Below are positions 28,523 to 38,398 of a stretch of 64,000 nt of DNA, piece by piece (positions within the stretch are counted from its first letter, which is position 1; each line of letters starts with the position of its first letter). Below the pieces are notes generated by a model. It was given only the letters and a program-made list of their open reading frames with translations. It ran no database searches and had not been told where the DNA came from. The position numbers and the translations under genes were made by a program. The stretch is from contig WFNF01000140.1 of the NCBI GenBank assembly GCA_015488775.1, positions 1 through 64,000 of the forward strand. Reading direction: 5' to 3'. This stretch comes from Helicobacteraceae bacterium (GTDB lineage: Bacteria > Campylobacterota > Campylobacteria > Campylobacterales > Sulfurimonadaceae).

Positions 28523-29084
28523 ACTGTTTTTGTTTTTAATCTTTAGTGTTACCTTAGAAGCTAGAGATGGTACATTTGTTGGTGTTTCATACCTTACCTC
28601 AAAGTTAAGTAGTGATACTCGTTATAAAAGTTTTGAAGATGATAAATCAGATGGTTATAAAGTTGAAGTTGGTGCATATATAAACTCTTATTTAAGTGTT
28701 GGTTTTGAGTTTGTAGATAATGGTGTTTTTAAAGCTAAATTAAAAAATGATTTAGATTCAGTAACATCTTTAAAATCTTTAAGTACCAATGTAAGTGCAC
28801 ATTACCCTTTTTTTAGTGAAATAGTAGATACTTATGCCAAATTAGGTTTTGGTGAAGTTATTTTTGAAGAAGACGTAGATAATTATGCTCACCAATCACT
28901 AAAAGGAGCTTTTGCAATGTATGGTTTTGGTGTTGCATTTAGAGCTTATGAAGATTATGTTTTGAAATTAGGCTACGATAGGGAAATTTTTAATATTTTA
29001 AATACAGATAGTGTTAAAAAAGTTACTCAAAAAGATGAGATGATTATAGATAGAATTTATGTAGGAATAGAGGTACAGTTTTAA
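28500..29084 (+). CDS. Outer-membrane beta-barrel protein
   Basis: 194 residues from a TTG at 28500, preferred because AAAGG lies about six bases upstream and MKKNILFKLFLFLIFSVTLEA is then a clean signal peptide. An earlier in-frame start (28473) would add nine residues. The mature part has alternating strands, a GAYINSYLSVGFEFVDNG hairpin and a C-terminal Phe (VGIEVQF), the mark of an OmpA/OmpX-like barrel of eight strands. Function unknown. It overlaps the c-di-GMP gene before it and touches tlyA after it. Confidence 0.65.
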   Translation: MKKNILFKLFLFLIFSVTLEARDGTFVGVSYLTSKLSSDTRYKSFEDDKSDGYKVEVGAYINSYLSVGFEFVDNGVFKAKLKNDLDSVTSLKSLSTNVSAHYPFFSEIVDTYAKLGFGEVIFEEDVDNYAHQSLKGAFAMYGFGVAFRAYEDYVLKLGYDREIFNILNTDSVKKVTQKDEMIIDRIYVGIEVQF

Positions 29085-29788
29085 TGAGGCTTGATCAAAG
29101 GGTAAGTGAGATTTTAGATATCTCAAGAAATAAAGCTAGTGAAATAATAAAAAAGTCTTTAGTATTAGTTAATGATAAAGTTGTAACAAAAAACTCTTTT
29201 AAAGTTGAAGATGAAACTATAAGTATAAAAGAGCATAATATATATGTTTCAAGAGCAGCATACAAACTATTAGGTTTTTTTGAAGATGTTAAACTTGATG
29301 TTACTTCAATGAAAGCTTTAGATATTGGCGCATCAACTGGAGGTTTTACCCAAATTCTTTTAGAAAAAGGTGTCTCAAGTGTTGTATCTTTAGATGTTGG
29401 AAGAGAGCAGTTAGATAAGTCACTTAGAGATAACTCCAAGGTTGAAGTTGTAGAAAATCAAGATATTAGAGAGTATGTTACAGATAAAAAGTTTGATATA
29501 GTTGTTAGTGATGTCTCCTTTATATCTTTAGAAAAAATTTTAGATTTTATATCTCCTCTTTGTGAAAACCATTTAGTTTTACTTTTTAAACCACAGTTTG
29601 AAGTTGGTAAAAATGTTAAAAGAGATAAAAATGGTGTTGTACTAGATAAAAAAGCTATATCTAAAGCTAGAGAATCTTTTGAATTGAAATGTAAATCTTT
29701 AGGATTTTTCAATGAATATAATGAAGAGTCTAAACTTAGTGGAAAGGAGGGGAATCTTGAATATATCTACTACTTCACAAGAGATTGA
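29084..29788 (+). CDS. tlyA: TlyA family rRNA methyltransferase
   Basis: 234 residues. The N-terminal S4-like RNA-binding domain (MRLDQRVSEILDISRNKASEIIK) is followed by a SAM-dependent methyltransferase with ALDIGASTGGFTQILLEKG and VVSDVSFISLEKI. The KDKE set of 2'-O-methyltransferases fits Lys in YVSRAAYKL, Asp in SDVSF, Lys in LLFKPQFEVGK and a later Glu. In Campylobacter and mycobacteria the enzyme methylates cytidines of 23S (and 16S) rRNA. The ATG touches the previous stop, and the ribF gene overlaps the end by 32 bases. Confidence 0.9.
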   Translation: MRLDQRVSEILDISRNKASEIIKKSLVLVNDKVVTKNSFKVEDETISIKEHNIYVSRAAYKLLGFFEDVKLDVTSMKALDIGASTGGFTQILLEKGVSSVVSLDVGREQLDKSLRDNSKVEVVENQDIREYVTDKKFDIVVSDVSFISLEKILDFISPLCENHLVLLFKPQFEVGKNVKRDKNGVVLDKKAISKARESFELKCKSLGFFNEYNEESKLSGKEGNLEYIYYFTRD

Positions 29789-30596
29789 GGCTATAGCTAT
29801 TGGAGGTTTTGATGGCATGCATATAGCACATCAACATCTTTTCAATGAGCTTGGCGATAATGGCGCAATCATAGTTATAGAGAGTGGTTTTGCAAATCTT
29901 ACACCTGGTGTTTTAAGGGAAAACTATAGTACTCATAGAATGATTTATTATCCACTTGATCAGATAAAATCTTTTGATGGATTGGATTTTATAAAATCTC
30001 TTAAAAAAACCTTTGTTAATCTGAAAAAGATAGTTGTTGGTTACGATTTTTATTTTGGAAAAAATAGAGCTTATTGTGCTAATGATTTAAAAAAAGCTTT
30101 TGATGGTGAGATAGTTGTTGTAGATGAGGTTATCTCACACGACACATCTGTACATTCAAATAAAATAAGAGAATCACTACAAAATGGCGATATAAAAAAA
30201 GCAAATATATTTTTAGGTCATAACTATACTATATATGGTGAACATGTTGATGGACAGGGTTTAGGCAAAAAAGAGTTGTTTCCAACTATAAACATAAAAA
30301 CAGAAGGTTTTTTAATACCTAAAGATGGAGTGTATGCATCTTTTTGCTCAATTAATGGAAGTGATATATATTATAAATCTGTAACTTTTATAGGACATAG
30401 AGTAACTACAGATGGAACTTTTGCTATAGAAACATATATTATAGATAAAGATATAACCAAAGTGAAAGATGTAAAAATCTCTTTTATCTCTTACTTAAGA
30501 GAAAATAAAAAGTTTGATAATCTTGAGTTATTAAAAGATAGAATAGAAAATGATATTGATTTAGCTAAAAACTCTTTAAATATTGCTACAATTTAG
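29757..30596 (+). CDS. ribF: Bifunctional riboflavin kinase/FAD synthetase RibF
   Basis: About 279 residues from a TTG at 29757, chosen for the very strong AAAGGAGG site before it; an ATG at 29712 is less likely. The FAD synthetase part has GGFDGMHIAHQHL (nucleotidyltransferase HxGH-like) and VVGYDFYFGKNR, and SNKIRESL. The riboflavin kinase part has GHGVDGQ-like turn and GLGKKELFPTINI (the GRxLGFPTAN motif), ending with the catalytic Glu in FAIETYI. It turns riboflavin into FMN and FAD. The gene overlaps tlyA, giving a compact OMP-tlyA-ribF run. Confidence 0.85.
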   Translation: MNISTTSQEIEAIAIGGFDGMHIAHQHLFNELGDNGAIIVIESGFANLTPGVLRENYSTHRMIYYPLDQIKSFDGLDFIKSLKKTFVNLKKIVVGYDFYFGKNRAYCANDLKKAFDGEIVVVDEVISHDTSVHSNKIRESLQNGDIKKANIFLGHNYTIYGEHVDGQGLGKKELFPTINIKTEGFLIPKDGVYASFCSINGSDIYYKSVTFIGHRVTTDGTFAIETYIIDKDITKVKDVKISFISYLRENKKFDNLELLKDRIENDIDLAKNSLNIATI

Positions 30597-30669
30597 AGAT
30601 CTCTTAAAGCTGTTTTTAATAGATATAAAGGTAAAATCGCACCAATAATTTAATACACAGGGGTCTTAA

Positions 30670-31347
30670 GTGGGTGAACTCTTTACTTTTTTTGGTCTAA
30701 TTTCTCATGATCATACTTTTATTTATGCAACACATTTGGCATTAGTTGTTCTAATAGTCTTAGTTTTAGCAAAAGTTGCTACAGCAAATATGCAAGTTGT
30801 ACCTCGTGGTACACAAAATGTAATGGAAGCTTACCTTGGCGGTGTTCTTGCTATGGGTGCTGATGTTATGGGCAAAGAGGAAGCACGTAAGTATTTACCA
30901 TTAGTTGCAACTATTGGTTTACTTGTTGGTGTGGCTAATATTGTTGGTGTTATTCCTGGTTTTGAAGCACCATCATCATTTTTAGATTTTACTCTAGCTT
31001 TAGCTTTAGTAGTTTTCTTTTACTATAACTTTGAAGGTATAAGAAAAAATGGTGTTGTTGCTTACTTTAAGCACTTTTTAGGACCTGTTTGGTGGTTGTA
31101 CTGGTTAATGTTTCCAATTGAAATAGTATCTCATATATCAAGAATTATATCTTTATCTTTTCGTCTTTTCGGAAATGTAAAAGGTGATGATATGTTCCTA
31201 ATGGTACTTTTAATGCTAGCTCCTTGGTTACTACCAATGATTCCATTTGCTTTACTACTGTTTATGGCGTTTTTACAAGCATTTATCTTTATGATGCTTA
31301 CTTACGTTTACCTTGGTGGTGCGATAGCAGTAAGTGATGATCACTAA
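30670..31347 (+). CDS. atpB: ATP synthase F0 subunit a
   Basis: 225 residues with about six transmembrane helices. [16 protein letters not shown] holds the essential Arg of the proton channel, and [20 protein letters not shown] is the last helix with the conserved Gln. GTG start after AGGGG. As is usual in this phylum, it stands away from the other atp genes and is followed by a small membrane gene, here overlapping its end. Confidence 0.95.
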   Translation: MGELFTFFGLISHDHTFIYATHLALVVLIVLVLAKVATANMQVVPRGTQNVMEAYLGGVLAMGADVMGKEEARKYLPLVATIGLLVGVANIVGVIPGFEAPSSFLDFTLALALVVFFYYNFEGIRKNGVVAYFKHFLGPVWWLYWLMFPIEIVSHISRIISLSFRLFGNVKGDDMFLMVLLMLAPWLLPMIPFALLLFMAFLQAFIFMMLTYVYLGGAIAVSDDH

Positions 31348-31624
31348 AAGTTCATCAATAAAAATTATAAACTTTTTGCAAGGGGTTTCTTATGGGTTTA
31401 TGCTCATAGGGACTCTTGTCTTTTTTAAATCTTTCCTTTTCCTAGGTATTGGTACAGCGATATTTTTTTCACTAATCTTTGTTTTTGTTTCTATTTTTAT
31501 GGTTTTACTACTTGATGTTATAAAACTACAATATACAAAACTTGATGAGATGAAAAAGCAAACTGAACTTTTAGAAAAACTTACATTAAAAGAGCTTGAT
31601 AATGTTGAAAAGCTATCTAATTAG
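31337..31624 (+). CDS. Small membrane protein next to atpB
   Basis: 95 residues. The ATG at 31337 is preferred to the GTG three bases before it. Two hydrophobic segments (about 15-35 and 38-60) are followed by a charged helical tail. It overlaps the end of atpB, and I recall an equivalent small membrane gene after atpB in Campylobacter. A role in ATP synthase assembly is conceivable from position alone. Confidence 0.6.
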   Translation: MITKSSSIKIINFLQGVSYGFMLIGTLVFFKSFLFLGIGTAIFFSLIFVFVSIFMVLLLDVIKLQYTKLDEMKKQTELLEKLTLKELDNVEKLSN

Positions 31625-32165
31625 CGACAGAGATTATTATAGCTCTAATCCTAAAACCTTAGAATATAAATTATCTAAGGTTTTAGAAAAACAAACTCCA
31701 TCTTTTACTTTACTTAGAGATAAACTTAGCTCAAACATAGAAGAACTTGCAAAATCATTTTTATATATATCACAAAAATTTCAAGTTGAAAAAGTTTATC
31801 TACATACTGATATTAGCTTAGCTCATAGTTTAGGTTTTGATGGTGTACACTTAGATTCTAACTCCTTTTCTAAGATTAAAGAGGCTAAAGCATTAAATCT
31901 TGATGTTGTTATAAGTACACATACAAAAGAGGAAGTTCTAAAAGCTTGTGAATACGGCGCAGATATGGTTACTTTTAGTCCTATATTTAATACGCCAAAT
32001 AAGGGAAAGCCTAAGGGTTTAGAACTTTTAAATGAAATAAGTGATACAATCGCGATAAAAATTATTGCTTTAGGTGGAATAATCAGCCAAGAGCATATAG
32101 ATAAAATACAAAATAGCAAGGCTTATGGCTTTGCTTCTATAAGATACTTTACCAAGGAAATATAA
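31602..32165 (+). CDS. Thiamine phosphate synthase-like (ThiE/TenI) protein
   Basis: About 187 residues from ATG 31602 (AAAAGAG upstream; a TTG at 31605 is also possible). The fold signatures are FTLLRDK (the R-x-K phosphate contact), [33 protein letters not shown] and ALGGI. ThiE usually has GQ after DGVHL and PTxTK; here DS and TPNKGKPKG stand instead, so it may be ThiE or the TenI-type branch. It overlaps the previous gene by 23 bases and ends at the base where gatB begins. Confidence 0.7.
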   Translation: MLKSYLISDRDYYSSNPKTLEYKLSKVLEKQTPSFTLLRDKLSSNIEELAKSFLYISQKFQVEKVYLHTDISLAHSLGFDGVHLDSNSFSKIKEAKALNLDVVISTHTKEEVLKACEYGADMVTFSPIFNTPNKGKPKGLELLNEISDTIAIKIIALGGIISQEHIDKIQNSKAYGFASIRYFTKEI

Positions 32166-33589
32166 TGTTTGAAACCGTAATAGGTCTTGAAGTTCATACT
32201 CAACTAAATACTAAAACTAAACTTTTTTGTAGTTGTCCTACAAGTTTTAATGATACCCAAAATGTAAATACATGTCCAACTTGTTTGGCACTTCCTGGTG
32301 CTTTACCCGTTTTAAACAAAGAAGTTTTAGAAAAGTCTGTTAAGTTTGGTAAAGCTGTTGATGCAACGATTAACAGAACATCTTACTTTGATAGAAAATC
32401 ATACTTCTATCCTGATTCTCCAACTGCTTACCAAATAACTCAACTTTATACTCCAGTTGTTGAGCATGGGAAGCTAAAAATTGATTTAGAAGATGGTACA
32501 TCAAAAGAGATAAGAATAAATAGAGCCCATATAGAGGCTGATGCTGGTAAAAATATACATGAAGGTTCATACTCTAAAGTTGATTTAAATAGAGCAGGGA
32601 CACCACTTTTAGAGATTGTAAGTGAACCAGACTTAAGAGGCGTAGAAGATACTATTTTATATCTTAAAAAACTTCATTCTATAGTTCGTTACTTAGACAT
32701 TAGTGATGCAAATATGCAAGAGGGTTCATTTAGAGTTGATGTTAATGTTTCTATTAGACCTAAGGGTGATGAAAAACTTTATACTAGGGTTGAGATTAAA
32801 AACATAAATAGTTTTAAGTTTATACAAAAAGCTATAGAGATTGAAGTTAAAAGACAGATTAATGCTTGGGAAGATGGTGTTTATGAAGAGGAAATTTTCC
32901 AAGAAACTCGTCTTTTTGATCAAACGGCTCAAGTTACAAAATCCATGAGAGGTAAAGAGGGAGCGGCTGATTATAGATACTTCCCTGAACCTGATCTTTT
33001 AAAAGCTGTTATAGATGATGAGATGTATGAAAGAAACATAAACATACCAGAACTTCCTGATCAAAAGAAAGAGCGTTTTGTAAAAGAGTTTAAACTAAGT
33101 GAATATAATGCAGGTGTCATTTGTAGTGAGTTAGAGATGGCTCATTATTTTGAAGCCATGATAAAAGCTGGTGGTAGTCCTAAAGTAAGTGTTAATCTTT
33201 TAACAGTTGAGCTTCTTGGACGTTTAAAAGGTGGTTTAAATATATCTAATTCACCTATAAAAGCTGAAACTCTTGGTAAGTTGGCTTTACGTATTGATGA
33301 TGGTACAATCTCAAATAAAGCTGCAAAAGATGTTCTTGACTTCTTAATGGATAGCGATAAAGATATTGATGAAGTTATAGATGAACTTGGCTTAAAACAA
33401 GTTAGTGATACAGGTGCAATTGAAAAAATGGTTGATGATATTTTAGCTGCAAATCCAGATAAAGTTGAACAATATAAAGGTGGAAAAGATAAACTGTTTG
33501 GTTTCTTTGTTGGGCAAACAATGAAAGCAAGTAAAGGTAGCGCTTCTCCTCAGGTTGTAAATGAAATCTTAAAATCTAAGTTGGCTTAG
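32165..33589 (+). CDS. gatB: Asp/Glu-tRNA amidotransferase subunit B
   Basis: 474 residues, full length. With GatA and GatC it converts Glu-tRNA(Gln) and Asp-tRNA(Asn) to the amide forms. Clear marks are [22 protein letters not shown], the zinc Cys pairs (CSCPTSF and CPTCLALPG), [11 protein letters not shown], and the C-terminal YqeY-like helical tail (from about 330) ending [20 protein letters not shown]. gatA and gatC are not in the window. It is followed by the potassium channel gene after seven bases. Confidence 0.95.
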   Translation: MFETVIGLEVHTQLNTKTKLFCSCPTSFNDTQNVNTCPTCLALPGALPVLNKEVLEKSVKFGKAVDATINRTSYFDRKSYFYPDSPTAYQITQLYTPVVEHGKLKIDLEDGTSKEIRINRAHIEADAGKNIHEGSYSKVDLNRAGTPLLEIVSEPDLRGVEDTILYLKKLHSIVRYLDISDANMQEGSFRVDVNVSIRPKGDEKLYTRVEIKNINSFKFIQKAIEIEVKRQINAWEDGVYEEEIFQETRLFDQTAQVTKSMRGKEGAADYRYFPEPDLLKAVIDDEMYERNINIPELPDQKKERFVKEFKLSEYNAGVICSELEMAHYFEAMIKAGGSPKVSVNLLTVELLGRLKGGLNISNSPIKAETLGKLALRIDDGTISNKAAKDVLDFLMDSDKDIDEVIDELGLKQVSDTGAIEKMVDDILAANPDKVEQYKGGKDKLFGFFVGQTMKASKGSASPQVVNEILKSKLA

Positions 33590-33596
33590 GTATAGT

Positions 33597-35150
33597 ATGA
33601 GGTCACTTGCTAATTATGCTCTTGACTTAGCCATTTTTTTAGAGTCATCTACAAAATATCAATCTTTTAAGCATGGTGTCTACCGTATATTGGAAGATCC
33701 TACATGTAAATATAAAAAATATTTTGATTTTTTTATGATTTTTATGATATTTTCAAGTGTTTTAATTTTAGTTGGCGAAGTTAAAATTGACTTGAAGTCA
33801 TATCTTCTTTATTTTAATATATATATTATATCTTCTGTTTTTTTAATGGAATATATACTAAGACTTTGGGTTTATAACTCCAATTCTCAAATTATTATCG
33901 ATCTTTATGAAAGAGATACTTTTTTAAACAAAAAACTAACTATATTTAGCATAATATATAAAATAGGTACGAAAAAATTTGAATTTATAAAAAAACCAAG
34001 TTCTATAGTTGATCTCCTTGCTATAACCCCATTTTTTCATGAGGTTAGATTACTTAGAGTCTTTGTTCTGTTTAGAGTTTTTAAACTTTTTAGATATACA
34101 CAAAGTATGAGTCTTTTTTATTCAGTTTTAAAAACTAAAAAATTTGAGCTTGTTACTCTCTTTTTCTTTGTTACTCTAGTTATGTCTGTTTCAGCAGTTT
34201 TGATATATGTTATGGAAGCAAATAATCCTGATTCACCAATTAATACTATGTATGAAGCATTCTACTGGTCATTAGTTACTATATCTACAGTTGGTTATGG
34301 TGATTTGTACCCAGTTAGTGATTATGGGCGTGGCGTGGCCATGGTTATTATTATCTCTGGTATTGCAGTTCTTAGTTTCTCTACATCTATAGTTGTATCA
34401 GCATTTAATGAAAAGTTTGATGAGATTAAAGATCAAAAAGTTTTGGATGATATAAAAAAAGTTAAAAATTTTTACCTTGTGTGTGGATATAATGAATTAT
34501 CTAGAAACCTACTTACACGCTTAAAAAATAATGGTAGAAATATTATAGTTCTGGATTCAAATCATGATGCAGTTAACCTAGCACTAAAAGATGGTTTTAG
34601 AGCTTTAAATTTTGATCCAACAAAATCAAAAAGCTATATGGAACTAGATATAGATTTAGAAAAAAATGTTATTAAAGTTTTATCCATGTATGATAGTGAT
34701 GTTCAAAACATATATGTAACATTAACTTTAAAATCTATATGTGAAAACATTAAGGTTGTAGCTATTTTACAAAAAAAATCTAATTATAAAAAATATCAAT
34801 TAGCTGGTGTCGATGATATAATTTTTACTCAAGAACTTATTGGTCTAACTGCTAAGGAACTTAGTGGTAAACCAATAGCTTTTGAAGCTATAAACGCACT
34901 TAGAAGCATTGATAATGAGATAATTTTAGATGAGATTAAAATAGATGAGAGAATTGTTCCACATATTGATGAGTTATTAAGTATAGTAAAAAATGGTTAT
35001 AAAGTTATATTGATTGGTTCTTATAAGATAGAAAATGAAAGTTTTTCTTTTTACTTAGATGATGACTTTAGTATTAAATTAGGCGATGTACTGCTATGTA
35101 TAGGTAAAAAAGATATACTAAACGAATTAAAAATATATTTAAGAAGATAA
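33597..35150 (+). CDS. Kv-like potassium channel with fused RCK domain
   Basis: 517 residues. Six transmembrane helices are visible. S2 has EYILRLW, S3 has SIVDLLAITPFF, and S4 (151-167) carries R151, R154, R160, K163 and R166 at voltage-sensor-like spacing. The pore shows TISTVGYGDLYP with filter TVGYG at 231-235. After the last helix an RCK (TrkA-N) domain begins about residue 290 (VCGYNELSRNL, IIVLDSNHD) and a TrkA-C part ends the chain. It should pass K+ across the inner membrane. The next gene, one base after its stop, encodes a second RCK unit. Confidence 0.85.
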   Translation: MRSLANYALDLAIFLESSTKYQSFKHGVYRILEDPTCKYKKYFDFFMIFMIFSSVLILVGEVKIDLKSYLLYFNIYIISSVFLMEYILRLWVYNSNSQIIIDLYERDTFLNKKLTIFSIIYKIGTKKFEFIKKPSSIVDLLAITPFFHEVRLLRVFVLFRVFKLFRYTQSMSLFYSVLKTKKFELVTLFFFVTLVMSVSAVLIYVMEANNPDSPINTMYEAFYWSLVTISTVGYGDLYPVSDYGRGVAMVIIISGIAVLSFSTSIVVSAFNEKFDEIKDQKVLDDIKKVKNFYLVCGYNELSRNLLTRLKNNGRNIIVLDSNHDAVNLALKDGFRALNFDPTKSKSYMELDIDLEKNVIKVLSMYDSDVQNIYVTLTLKSICENIKVVAILQKKSNYKKYQLAGVDDIIFTQELIGLTAKELSGKPIAFEAINALRSIDNEIILDEIKIDERIVPHIDELLSIVKNGYKVILIGSYKIENESFSFYLDDDFSIKLGDVLLCIGKKDILNELKIYLRR

Positions 35151-35151
35151 A

Positions 35152-35820
35152 ATGACAGCATTTATATTTGGAAATAACGAATACACAAATGAGATATATG
35201 AAAATATTTCAGATATTTATGATAAGATATATGTATTAACTCAAAATAAAGATGATGTAGATAAAAAAAATAATATTTTATATTTTGATTTAAGTGATGA
35301 GTGGGATGATCTTCTTGAGCTGATGATTGAAGAAACAGGAGTAGCTTTTTGTGTTTTAGATAATGATGCAAATAATATATTCTTGACTATATCTCTAAGA
35401 GCTAGATTTGAAAACTTATATATAGTTTCTTTATCTACAGACGATGAGAGTTCTACTAAGTTAAAAAGAGCAGGGGCAACTAAGGTTTTACCTATAGTTG
35501 ATATTACCGCATCTGTGATATTTGACATTATAGAAAAACCTATATCTTCAACTATGTTGCATACTATTATGTATGAAAAAACCAATTTAAAAATATCTCA
35601 AATTTGTATAGGGGATAAATCAAACATTGTTGGTAAATATTTACATGATATAGATTTTACAAAAATTATAGTTGTTGCAGTTATTGATCATAATGTAAAC
35701 ACTGAGTTTATCTTTACTACACAAGGGCATAATCATAAACTTAATATTGATGATGTTTTGGTAATAATTGGATATGATGATGATATCATAAATTTTAAAG
35801 AGAGTATTGGAGCAATTTAA
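35152..35820 (+). CDS. Stand-alone RCK (TrkA-like) protein
   Basis: 222 residues. A Rossmann-like TrkA-N half (1-120) includes AFCVLDNDANNIFLTISLRARF and RAGATKVLPI, typical RCK sequences, but the glycine-rich nucleotide loop is weak (IFGNNEYTNEI). A TrkA-C half (about 145-222) follows (GKSNIVGKYL-like, DVLVIIGYDDDI). One base separates it from the channel gene and it ends where gpsA begins. It probably completes the channel gating ring as the second RCK layer, as in two-RCK channels where both units are in one chain. Confidence 0.75.
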   Translation: MTAFIFGNNEYTNEIYENISDIYDKIYVLTQNKDDVDKKNNILYFDLSDEWDDLLELMIEETGVAFCVLDNDANNIFLTISLRARFENLYIVSLSTDDESSTKLKRAGATKVLPIVDITASVIFDIIEKPISSTMLHTIMYEKTNLKISQICIGDKSNIVGKYLHDIDFTKIIVVAVIDHNVNTEFIFTTQGHNHKLNIDDVLVIIGYDDDIINFKESIGAI

Positions 35821-36714
35821 GTGGCAAAATTAGGAATAATTGGAGCTGGTAAGTGGGGAACTGCTTTATATACAGCCTTATCTCAAAAAGTAGATTGTCT
35901 TATAACATCTAGAAGTAAAAAAGATTTAAAAGATTTTACAAGTTTAGATGAAGTTTTGAAATGTGAATATCTTTTAATTGCAATACCTGCCCAACAAATA
36001 AGAGCGTGGCTTAAAGATAATTATATATATAATAATCATAAAATTTTAGTTGCCTCAAAGGGTATAGAATCATCAAGTGGAGATTTTTTACTTGATATCT
36101 ACTCTGAGTATGTTCCAAAAGAGAATTTAGCTTTTATCTCTGGTCCATCTTTTGCAAGTGAGGTTATTAAATCCTTACCAACAGCCTTAGTAGTGAACTC
36201 TTATAATTTAGATTTAGCACATAAGTTTTGTGAGATGTTCCCACCTTTTATAAAAACATATACCTCCAATGACGTTATAGGTAGTGAGGTTGCTGGTGCA
36301 TATAAAAATGTTATAGCTATAGCATCTGGAATATGTGAAGGTTTAGACCTTGGTAAAAATGCTGCTGCTTCACTAATCTCAAGAGGTTTGGTTGAGATGC
36401 AAAGGTTTGGTGAGTTTTTTGGAGCTCAACATGACACTTTTATGGGACTTAGTGGTGCTGGTGATCTTTTTTTAACTGCAAGTTCTACTATGTCTAGAAA
36501 CTATAGAGTTGGACTTGGTCTGGCTGCAAACAAAACTCAAGAAGCTATACTTGAAGAGTTAGGTGAAGTTGCTGAGGGTATTGGTACATCTTACGCTATT
36601 CACAATATAAAAATAAAACATAAATTATATCTACCAATAGCTACAGAAGTATATGAAATATTAGAGGGAAAAAATCCAAAAGACTCTTTAAAAGATCTAC
36701 TTAGCAAGGGTTAA
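35821..36714 (+). CDS. gpsA: Glycerol-3-phosphate dehydrogenase [NAD(P)+]
   Basis: 297 residues; supplies sn-glycerol 3-phosphate for phospholipid synthesis. The nucleotide site is IIGAGKWGTAL; catalytic Lys lies in GAYKNVIAIASGI; GLSGAGDLFLTASSTMSRNYRVG is the substrate region. GTG start immediately after the preceding stop codon. It is slightly short but complete, typical of the phylum. The transporter gene follows after two bases. Confidence 0.95.
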   Translation: MAKLGIIGAGKWGTALYTALSQKVDCLITSRSKKDLKDFTSLDEVLKCEYLLIAIPAQQIRAWLKDNYIYNNHKILVASKGIESSSGDFLLDIYSEYVPKENLAFISGPSFASEVIKSLPTALVVNSYNLDLAHKFCEMFPPFIKTYTSNDVIGSEVAGAYKNVIAIASGICEGLDLGKNAAASLISRGLVEMQRFGEFFGAQHDTFMGLSGAGDLFLTASSTMSRNYRVGLGLAANKTQEAILEELGEVAEGIGTSYAIHNIKIKHKLYLPIATEVYEILEGKNPKDSLKDLLSKG

Positions 36715-36716
36715 AG

Positions 36717-38072
36717 ATGAGTGATAATAAAACACAATTTAAAAAGATTGGGTTAGGGGTACTGTTAGGTTTTTTAGCTTTTCTCCCTAGTACTTTAGTA
36801 TTTAATTTTGAGCAATCTGCACTAATTGGTATTATAGTTTTCCTTGTAACACTTTGGACAAATGAGGGACTATCTTTAGCTGTTGTTTCACTTCTACCTA
36901 TTATAATTTTTCCAGCTTTTGGGATACTTTCAACTAAAGCTACAAGTATAAATTATGCTAACCCAATAATATATCTTTTTCTTGGTGGCTTTATGCTAGC
37001 AATAGCAGTAGAAAAAACCAACCTTCATACATATATTGCAGATAAAGTTTTAAATATATTTCCAAATACCGCTAGGGGTATAATATTTTCATTATCCATA
37101 ACCTCTGGTGTATTAAGCTCAATTCTTTCAAACACTACAACTACCTTGCTTTTAATACCCATAGCATTATATTTAAGCGATAACGATAAACTTAAAATGA
37201 GATTTGCTTTAGCAATAGCTTATGGTGCAAGTGTTGGTGGTATATTGACACCAATTGGCACACCTCCTAACTTGATTTTACTGGGTATCATGAACGATAT
37301 GGGTATGGAAGCTATACCATTTTTTAAATGGATTATGTTAGTTGCACCTCTATCTTTTTTTATGTTTATTGTTGTATCGAGTGTTTTAAGTATAGGTGTC
37401 ACCAATATAAAATTAGAAAGAAAAGTTGAAACTATACCTTTAAGTTGGGATCAAAAAAAGCTTTTAGGGCTTTTAGTACTTTTAATTGTTACTCTTTTTA
37501 TCAATGCACCTATTAAACCTTATTGGGGTGGTCTTGGTTTAAGTGAACCTGGGATTCTTCTTGGTTTTGGGCTTTTACTATTTGCTCCACCATTAAATCT
37601 TTTAGAGTGGATGGAAGATAAAGCAAAAATACCTTATAGAATTATGTTTTTGTTTGGTGCTGGTTTTTCTATAGCTGTAGCATTTGCAAGTACAGGTTTA
37701 GCCGATGAGATTGCATCTTATTTGTTAAGTTTAGCAGTTCTACCAACATTTGCACTTCTTTTAGTTATTGCCACTTTAATAACTTTTACAACAGAAGTAA
37801 CATCAAACACTGCTTTAATATCTATTATGTTACCAGTGATATATTCAGTAGCAGATCAAGCTGGTATAGATAAAACTTTGTTTATGATGGTTGCTACTAT
37901 ATGTGCATCTTATGCTTTTATGTTACCTATTGCAACTCCACCAAATGCTATAGCTATGAGTACAGGGGTTGTAGATGTTAAAACAATGGCTAAGTATGGT
38001 CTTATTTTTAATATTATTGGTATTTTTATTATTGTATTTATTGCAGAGTTTTTTTGGAAAGGTATATTATAA
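36717..38072 (+). CDS. DASS/SLC13-family anion:Na+ symporter
   Basis: 451 residues, about 11-12 transmembrane helices. Two SNT motifs mark the pseudo-repeats and the Na+ and substrate sites: LSNTTTTLLLIPIAL (first) and VTSNTALISIMLPV (second), with GGILTPIGTPPNLILLG and LPIATPPNAIAMSTG as the paired hairpin ends. The family imports di- and tricarboxylates, or sulfate and phosphate; the substrate cannot be fixed here. It follows gpsA after two bases and probably shares its transcript. Confidence 0.85.
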   Translation: MSDNKTQFKKIGLGVLLGFLAFLPSTLVFNFEQSALIGIIVFLVTLWTNEGLSLAVVSLLPIIIFPAFGILSTKATSINYANPIIYLFLGGFMLAIAVEKTNLHTYIADKVLNIFPNTARGIIFSLSITSGVLSSILSNTTTTLLLIPIALYLSDNDKLKMRFALAIAYGASVGGILTPIGTPPNLILLGIMNDMGMEAIPFFKWIMLVAPLSFFMFIVVSSVLSIGVTNIKLERKVETIPLSWDQKKLLGLLVLLIVTLFINAPIKPYWGGLGLSEPGILLGFGLLLFAPPLNLLEWMEDKAKIPYRIMFLFGAGFSIAVAFASTGLADEIASYLLSLAVLPTFALLLVIATLITFTTEVTSNTALISIMLPVIYSVADQAGIDKTLFMMVATICASYAFMLPIATPPNAIAMSTGVVDVKTMAKYGLIFNIIGIFIIVFIAEFFWKGIL

Positions 38073-38103
38073 AAATACAAATTAAAAAATAAAGGATAAA
38101 AAA

Positions 38104-38394
38104 TTGGTAGTACACATAGTGATGTTTAAGTTTAGTGATGAGCATAAAGGCTCAAACATAAAAAAAGTAAAAGAGATGTTGGAAGCATTAGTTTCTAAGA
38201 TAGAACCATTAATAAAAATGGAAGTTGGTGTAGATTTTAATCAAAGTGAAAGAGCATTTGATATGAGCTTATACTCAACATTTAAAACTAAAGAGGACTT
38301 AGCTGAGTATGCAACACATAAAGCACATTTGGAGCTTGTTGAATTTATTAAAAAAGTTACTACAGAGTCTAAGGTTGTAGATTATATTTTATAA
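38104..38394 (+). CDS. Dabb-family (stress-responsive alpha/beta barrel) protein
   Basis: 96 residues from a TTG start with AAAGGA upstream. VVHIVMFKF at the start, the MEVGVDFNQSERAFDMSLYSTF core and YATHKAHLELVEFI near the end are Dabb-domain signatures. These small dimeric ferredoxin-fold proteins are widespread; biochemical role mostly unknown. Last gene of the gpsA-transporter run. Confidence 0.8.
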   Translation: MVVHIVMFKFSDEHKGSNIKKVKEMLEALVSKIEPLIKMEVGVDFNQSERAFDMSLYSTFKTKEDLAEYATHKAHLELVEFIKKVTTESKVVDYIL

Positions 38395-38398
38395 TCTA

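Noticed and set aside
30594-30603. AGAGATCTCT palindrome between ribF and atpB as an operator
   Set aside because: A single 10-bp palindrome at the ribF stop without a second site or promoter context is too weak to call.
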